64,000 bases of DNA, from assembly GCF_964340395.1 (NCBI RefSeq), contig NC_135550.1:6986601-7050600 (forward strand). Direction: 5' to 3'. The notes beneath the pieces are model-generated. The model was not told where the DNA came from. It did no database searches and was given only the letters and a program-made list of their open reading frames with translations. Source of the stretch: Glandiceps talaboti. Its lineage: Eukaryota; Hemichordata; Enteropneusta; Spengelidae. The position numbers were made by a program, and so were the translations under genes. Position 1 is the stretch's first letter, and every line of letters begins with the position of its first letter. This document shows positions 52,001 to 61,000 of the stretch, piece by piece.

Positions 52001-55000
52001 AAGTATACATTCAAGAATCACACATAGTCTTACAGGTGAGTACCTCTCACTGTGTCCTAGTCATTGTGTCTCTTACCTTTTTTCTTTGATGGGGTTGGTA
52101 GGAAGTCTGTAAATGAAACCAGTGTGGTACGTTTGGTCGACACTTTACCGGCACTTGTCTGTCAAAGATATCATTATGAAACAATGAAATTTTCTAAGTG
52201 TAAATTTACAGTCAATGTAATACAGTCTGATGTAGTTTGAATAAATATACATTTATGGTTTTATCAGTTCGCTGTATTGTACAAACTAGTTTACGTACAG
52301 TTGGGACATGGGTATTAGACGTTTAAGTAAACCATTCATGTAACATCAAGTGCAACATCTCAGATTCATTAAATTGCTATTTCTACTCATAATATAGTTA
52401 ACCAAGGTCTCCACTGCACAGTCTAGCTAAAACTACAGCTCGTAATAAAATATACTGTTCATTGCAGCAATACCCTTGTCATTGCTGATCCTCCGCAAAC
52501 CTGTAATAGGTTTTTGTGATACATTACCGTTCACGCTATTGTTCAGTGTTTATTTATAAACATCTAGGGAAATACTCTACAGCAATCTCATAATTCTATT
52601 AGGATTTTGAACTTTTCATATCAGATATAAATGTATCAACTGACACAGAATACAGAGTATGCAAATAAAAAGCTTACGAGTGTAACAGCTTTTGCTACAT
52701 TTTGTTTGTACAGGTCGTCATCTGGGGTGAGTTGAACTCTAGGAGTGTGTGTAACAGTGTAACAGCTTTATAATTGTTCTATCATATTTTAACCATAGAC
52801 CCGAGACTCCGAGATATTATACAACCTTCATCAAATCAACAGTTTGCCCTGTTTAGACATTGTTGTTAATAATACATAGGTGTATCAAACTTGCATATTT
52901 GATGCCGTCTTCTGTTGTTTGGTGTTTTTTCATCAACGTCGTCTTTTATAGTGACAATATTGAATCTCCCTATGGCACATTACAATATCTAAATATTGAT
53001 GATGACGAGAGGAAATATATAACTAAGGTACCATTACATGTCATTATTTTTTCATGAAGAGACTTACACTCTGTACAACTGGGGATGGTAATTGGGGAGT
53101 TGGACTTGATGGACTAGTAGTAGGTGAAAGTTTCGCCAATGGTATCGGTGTAAACTTCATCTCTGTGATCTCGGGACTGGTTGGAGTGGTTTGATTGGAA
53201 CCTATAGTGACAGATATAAAAAAACAAAACACCCAGCTGTTTCATAGCATATATCAACAGGTGAAACAATCAATTGGATTGTGTGCTTTGAAATGTGCAG
53301 AAATCGGACTAGTAACAGCAGTATCTCTTTATTGTGTGAACTGCTATTCAGCCACAGCTATCAATATAAAATGCACTTTGCTATTATATGGCACACACAC
53401 TATACAGCGCAAACTGGTAGGGTCTGCTAAAATAAACACAGGTCAATGTTTACTAGCAACCTTCAACACAAAGAGAAGACACAAACAAAAACAATACTCA
53501 AAGAAAAACAGAATAAAAATAACTGTCTGCCGATCAGTTACAACCGTAAATAGTTCCCTTTGTATTTGTGCATGCATGACCCTAAATATTTCTCATTTAG
53601 CATGCAAATTTGTCCTAGCTTGGTTGGAAGGATGCCAAAAAAAGATTACAAAATAAGTTTTGGGCTAAGTTTACAGTGAATTAAATTTGTGTATTTCTCA
53701 ACTTGAACTGCAAAGCACACATTGGCTTTGAAAATCTAGAGTTTTACATGATATATCACTACATCTCTACATCAACATCACTGGAAAATTATCAATACAA
53801 AAGGATAGCTGACAACACCACAATTCATTGGTTACTGCAACACATAATCAATGCAATTAGTTACTGCGACACAACAATACTGCAACAATGTAACAGGTCA
53901 CTGTAAAAACATGAGAGGTTATTGCAACACTGTAACAACATGAGGTTAATGTAAGACTAACACAACAGGAGGTTATTGTAACATTGTAACAGATGTTATT
54001 GCAATATTGTGATAAAGGGAAAGGTTATTGCAACACTGTAACAACAGGAGAGGTTATTGCAACATTGTAACTGGGGGTGTGTTATTGCAACATTGTAACA
54101 AAACAATACAACACAACACTGTCACACGTTCATAATATGACTGGTCAATGTAACGCCGACAACATGTCACTCCACCACTGGTACATCATTACTAATACAT
54201 GACAGCTATGCTTTATGTTATACTCAACTACTGTTGTGATACAAAATGACATTACTGCCATAATTTAAGACTCTCGCAAGACTGTAGTGAAGAGAAACAT
54301 TGTTCCAATAATTGTCATATTTCAAGACTTGTTTGTACTCATTTTCTGCAGATAACCTGATTCATGACTCTCACATGACTATATGATGTACGAACGAACA
54401 CAGTACAACATTACTGCACTATGTTAGGACTACATTGGAACACATTACTATGTTGTGTCATCATGACATATGCATCACTGTAATGTTGGGAGACATTACT
54501 TCATCACTTTCATGTTTGACACACTTGCACCACTGTAATGTTCAGACAAAATATGCCATCACTGATGTCTTGTTCAACACTCACACCACTGTAATGTTAG
54601 GACAAATTATGCCATCACTGATGTCTTGAGACACTCACACCACTGTAATGTTCAGACAAATTATGCCATCACTGATGTCTTGAGACACTTGCACCCCTGT
54701 AATGTTAGGACAAATTATGCCATCACTGATGTCTTGAGTCACTCACACTTCTGTAATGTTCAGACAAATTATGCCATCACTGATGTCTTGAGACACTCAC
54801 ACCACTGTAATGTTCAGACAAATTATGCCATCACTGATGTCTTGAGACACTCACACCACTGTAATGTTAGGACAAAATATGCCATCACTGATGTCTTGAG
54901 ACACTCACACCACTGTAATGTTCAGACAAATTATGCCATCACTGATGTCTTGAGACACTCACACCACTGTAATGTTAGGACAAATTATGCCATCACTGAT

Positions 55001-58000
55001 GTCTTGAGACACTTGCACCACTGTAATGTTTGGACAAATTATGCCATCACTGATGTCTTGAGACACTTGCACCCCTGTAATGTTTGGACAAGCTATGCCA
55101 TCACTGATGTCTTGAGACACTCACACCAATGTAATGTTTAGACAAATTATGCCATCACTGATGTCTTGAGACACTCACACCACTGTAATGTTTAGACAAA
55201 TTATGCCATCACTGATGTCTTGAGACACTCACACCACTGTAATGTTCAGACAAATTATGCCATCACTGATGTCTTGAGACACTTGCACCCCTGTAATGTT
55301 AGGACAAATTATGCCATCACTGATGTCTTGAGACACTCACACCACTGTAATGTTCAGACAAATTATGCCATCACTGATGTCTTGAGACACTTGCACCCCT
55401 GTAATGTTAGGACAAATTATGCCATCACTGATGTCTTGAGACACTCACACCACTGTAATGTTTGGACAAGCTATGCCATCACTGATGTCTTGAGACACTC
55501 ACACCACTGTAATTTTGGGACACCTTACTGCCCGTGAACACCATGGGATATCACAATAAATCACAATATGGTATTGAAATACCATCACTTCGATGTCTCA
55601 CTATATCACTGTGATAAAATAACACTTTGAATACTGCAATGCACTGTGATGTAGACATACAACATTGCAAAATTGGAATATACTATGACCTCGATAAAAA
55701 CCACTTATGAAATAAAATTTACTGGTATCTTGATGAAAGAAAGATAAAATAATAAAATGTAATAATAAAATTATAATAATAATAATTTTGTCTTATCTCT
55801 TATTCCATATAATGCATCAGGTGCATAGAATTTAACTGACAGTGACTGTTTATCACACCTAATATTGAAGATATCAGAGACACTTCACTCAAGATCAAAC
55901 TGTCTTTGCGGCTCTCAGTTCTTCATTCAAATTGTTTCAGCATAGACTGTTCACAAATGGTCAAGTGATTCTTTTTTAGCATGGATGATTCATTGGACAT
56001 GCGACTTGGTAAATTGAAAATGACTTCCTGCCACTTGCTGCACAATACTAGCGTTGATTGTTTGGGACTGGAGTGTTATGCAACCGCTAGCAATATGTGG
56101 GAAGCTGTGAATGACATGCTGAAAGACCGTCAAGTGACCAGCATGCACACATGTTACAAAGACATACATACACACACACACAAAACAACAACAACACATG
56201 CTTCATCTATTTTCATTCTGATTTGGCAGAGTGTGGGAAAACCAGCAGTCACCACCTCCTTCATCTCCTAGAGACACATGACAAACTGTGGCCAGTCAGT
56301 GTATTTGCCATGCACAAACACTCACATCACCAGTTTGTGTTTTCTTTTTTTTTGGATGATGAATCGGGGTCTGGTGACTATCACATTTAATTGAGGTGAC
56401 ATACGAGTGAGTGATCCCCCCATCAAAAGCGAAAAACCAGCTTTTCTTTTCTACTTGTGGGTTATTACATCCAGGCTTTTGTTTTGCTGACAGCCATCAA
56501 TTGTACCGCCAAGTCAGAAAGAAAGTTGAAGTATTGTTTAGAATGCACACTATGGTTTGTAATTTGAAACACGCCAAAGTTCTTACCATATTGGTAGAAC
56601 TGAAATCTTACTCCTGTTTGCCAAGTGTCAAGTTATCATGCCAATCAATCAATCAATCAATGAATGAATGAAAAGGAAAGAGAAAGAATTACAAATATTA
56701 AGTATCATTCAATTTTTCTAGTCAATGGAGGATGAAAGATAATGTTAAAAGTTTTATAACAGTTGAACGACATCTTACTGGATAATGAAATAAGAGTTAG
56801 GAACGGAATGAAAAGGGTAGTTGACAAGATACATTGCTGGTTATACAGAACATTTTAAGTTGATATAGTTTCAAGAGTTTCAGTCATGATATAATAGATA
56901 CAAAGTATATTATAGTTTATAATATAGTTAACAAAGATTTCTCTGATAGCAACATCGAAGTTCCAAAGTTTGAAACACACCAAGATATGACATATAAGGT
57001 GTAAAAAAAATTGTGTGGTTCCGATTACATTCAATTTTAAAATAGGTGGGGTAGGTAGATTTTTTATTTCATTTATTATATTTTTTTTCATGCGTGAGTG
57101 TCTAGTCCAGTTTTCAGTTGTTTTCCAAATGGTCTCTGTGTTGTTTATTTCTTCCTATCAGATGTATAGCCATTACAGATTGGAAGAATAGTTTTATATT
57201 GTCTTTTTAAGTTGATGCCAGTTTCCGCACCCACTGAGTCTTGCAAGACTTTACAATTTTCGCGATTTTATTATTATTTTTCTTGAATTCGTAAAAAAAA
57301 GTTTAGGGTCAGTGGGAAAAACTAGGTGGGGTTGGGTAACCGGAACCAAACAACTTTTTTTATTTGGCCTAAAGTGAAATACAGCTTTCAGAGGGATTGG
57401 ACAGTCAACAAAGTAGAAGTGAGGAGATTTCTATGAATATTGTGGTAAGAACAGAACAAAACATGTACATTTTGTATTTTCATTTGATTTCCATTCGAGT
57501 AGAAAAATATTCTTTGACTGAAAGTAGAAATATTCCATTATGTACGGCATATAATTTTTGGATGCAAGAGTGAATATTTCAAATGTGATATGACAAATGG
57601 AAAGAAGTACTACCCATCTGATTTTCACTATTCACATCAATACTAAAGTCATGTACAGCATCATAATTGTAAGATGATACGATGTTTTTTGAAAATGAGA
57701 TATTTGAATGAGAACATGATCTAGGGTGTTTTGATAACATTATGACCCAAATCTGAAGAAAGAAAACAATTTTGAAATAAGATGTTTGATCACTAGCATT
57801 GATCCTGGTGTCTCTTTTGATGATGATGGTATTTTCACATAGATGCATTTTGGTATGGAAGATCCACTTTGATAAGTTCATAACACATCTCTCAAGAGAT
57901 AAAAAAAACACTTTCAAAAAGTTCGTAAATCTAACTTTCTTTTGCATCAAGAAATACTAGTACCTCACCTAACCTTTGACCAGGTGCAAAATGAAGTTAA

Positions 58001-61000
58001 CTTTATGAACATAGACTGAACGTGTGCACAGATGAGTTTTCATCATTCCATACAAAAAATTTGACATACAATTGTAAAATGTTTTGATTGCAAGTTATGA
58101 GCATTGCTAAGGGTGTCCATTTGAAAAATTACTGACTCAGGTCTCCAGGTAAAAGACAAAATATTTTGAGATAAGGTGTTTGGTGGCAACCATTGATTCT
58201 GGGTGTCTATAATATTTGACACATAGGTATTGAAATAGATTTAGGCCAAGAATCTACACAGTAATCTAAGACGGCCAGTCTTTGTTGTCACTATGGAGCT
58301 AATCCTGTCAGTTCTTCCTGTACACTTTGTTTGGCGCATCTAGTCGGAGTAAAGCCTAAATGAGGAAAACACCTCACACTAAGCTCTCCTGTCAAAATCC
58401 TATGGCCATAGGGACAGGTATCAGCCTCTCAATAATTTGTCACTCCTGTTAATGGATTTCTGTTTGAAGTTAACACAGGTGTAACAGCCCACGGGCCATT
58501 GTCATCTTTTTTTTTTTTTGCCACTGTGAACAAACACTGCTATCTGCCTCTGTCAACAGAGCTACAGAAGGCCTGGGAACCTGAAACAAGTGGAGCAGAA
58601 GTGATTTTGTTTTGGTGGACACTGAATATCTAACTAGCGTACCGACAATACTTGGCAGAGTAATCTAAAACAAGGGGAATAAAACATGTAGACAGACAAA
58701 AGAGTATAAAGCTATGCTGTACTATACTGAATGAGTGATTCAATAGATATCTGCATATGTGCATCATTGTCACTGCATACCAATCATACAACTCCCCATT
58801 CATCAACCAATGAACAAACTACATCAATGAACTTCCAAGCCTTCCCTTTCTTCTAGTTTCAAACAAACCAATCTGAGCAGCAGAGCCACCATTATGTACG
58901 AGTGGCATGATTAATTAGTAGATCCCTTTGTTTTTTTCATAGTCAGCAAGACAAAAGGCAGGGAACTATAGGTAATGAGATTGTGGGATTCCTTTTCAGG
59001 TCCCCCCCCATTCCTACAATTAATAGTAAACATAGAGGCATCAGTAAGAAAATGACAAGAAGGCTTCTGATTACAAAATCAAGACACAAGTAAAGTGATT
59101 TACACATGTGATCCCCCAATCAGTGTAAAGTAGATGATCTCACACCTATCACTGACATAACTGTCTAACAACTTTCCATTCGGTCCTACTCTAACTATTA
59201 CAGTAACTATGCAGGATCCATTCAATATCTAGTTTACAGCTCGACACAAATTTGACTTGCAACGTACTCTAGACACAGATTTTTGTTTTCTATCTTGTAC
59301 AAGTATGTATATGTCTGTATGTATGTATGACAATCAGATGTCATTGAATTGTGAGATTAGCAGTTCTTAATGCTTGTATGAGTTATAGCTTCCAATTAGA
59401 GTCTACCACATATGACATATTTAATTCACCCTTACCTTCATGACTGGGAGACCTGGCAATTTGATAATTTGTCGATAGTATTGCCTGTAGCCCCTCTGGA
59501 GCTGGTCTATTCAGACCTTGGCGTGCCTTTTCAATCAATTTCCTTGCTCTATCTTTTAGTTCTTTCTGCCTCTCTTCCTCCTCCTGTACCAAATTTCAAA
59601 AAAAATTATGTATTTGAGAAGTAAATCCCTTCATAATTGGCAGACATGGTTCATCTCAATTGCAGTAATTACAATAATTGACACAATAGCATTTGAAAGA
59701 TTGTTTGAGCTTATGAGGCAGGTGCATGGTTGGGTTTTTAGCAATCTCTGCCATGATCCGCTTAGTGCAACTGACCAATTATACAGATTGTGTACTCCAA
59801 AGGGTTAACATAGTTTGCATCTTCATACCATAAATTCAGATCTATTGTACTATTTTTTTGTTGACTCCTTAGCTTACCGTTGTCATTTTTTCTTTCTCTT
59901 CCACAGGTGAAGACAGGTTCTTCTTGGCAGCAGATTTAGTTGCGGCATCTTTTCGGGCTTGTTCTAATAGCCTTCTGGCTCTTAGTTTTAATTCTTCCTC
60001 TCTGCTCAATGGTTTCTAAGGATACAAGTAAACAGTGTGGAGATGTGTCCTTGTCGTCATCACTTGTCACAATTTTCAAGTGGACAAAAAATAGAAATGT
60101 ACGTTTCATCACTTGGTGAGAGATTGACGACGTCTTAAGAATGCCTATATAGTAATCTTTACAATGACGTGTTTGAAATGATGGTCCTTGATGAAGTACG
60201 CTTAGGTGCGAAACTAGTCAGACAGTCAAGTCGTTTATGCACCGGTAGTCCTTGATTTAAGTAAGCGTAGGAACTAGTCGAACAGTCAGGTCATTTATGC
60301 AATGGTAGTCCTTGATTTAAGTAAGCGTAGGTGCGAAACTAGTCGAACAGTCAGGTCATTTATGCAATGGTAGTCCTTGATTTAAGTAAGCGTAGGTGCG
60401 AAACTAGTTGAACAGTCAAGTCATTAATGCATCGGCAGTCTTTGATTTACTAAGTATAGGTGCGAAACTAGTCAAATAGTCAAGTCGTTTATGCAGCGGT
60501 AGTCCTTGATTTAAGTAAGTGTACGTGCGAAACTAAACTAGTTGAACAGTCAAGTCATTTATGGACTGATAGTCTTTGATTTAGTAAGTGTAGGTGCTAT
60601 ACTAGTCAAACAGTCAGGTCATTTATGCAGTGGTAGTCCCTGATTTAAGAAATGGAGGTGCAAAACAAGTCGAACTGTCAAATTGTTTATGCAACAGTTG
60701 TCCTTGATGAGGTTCACTTCGATGCAAACTAAACAGACTAATATTAAAGTCATGTCTGTAATGGTAGTCCTTAGATGTGAAAGACATTCAAGTTGTGTCT
60801 GTAATGGTAGTCCTTAGACGTGAAACTACTCAAGACATTCAAGTTGTACTTGTAATGGTAGTCCTTAGATGTGAAACTACTCAAGACATTCAAGTTGTGT
60901 TTGTAATGGTAGTCCTTAAATGTGAAACTAGTCAAGACATTCAAGTTGTACTTGTAGTGGTAGTCCTTAAATGTGAAACTACTCAAGACATTCAAGTTGT

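Noticed and set aside
52678-52721. Micro-exon candidate in EHBP1 intron 4 (ccccag acceptor, CTC|gtaagc donor)
   Set aside because: Including it after the preceding exon gives a TAG in frame, while skipping it joins the neighbours in perfect phase.
48520-55525. CRISPR-like regular spacing of repeats
   Set aside because: Units are contiguous tandem copies with no unique spacers, inside introns of an animal gene.
54626-55537. Long plus-strand frame with repeated His-Cys-Asn-Val words resembling zinc-binding repeats
   Set aside because: The pattern comes from the 54-bp tandem unit inside an EHBP1 intron on the opposite strand. Spacing and composition follow the DNA repeat, not a zinc finger.
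57579-57660. Possible extra EHBP1 exon ending with CAGATGG|GTAGTA
   Set aside because: The exons at 59.4 and 53.2 kb already join in phase. The upstream acceptor is weak and the frame shows no EHBP1 similarity.
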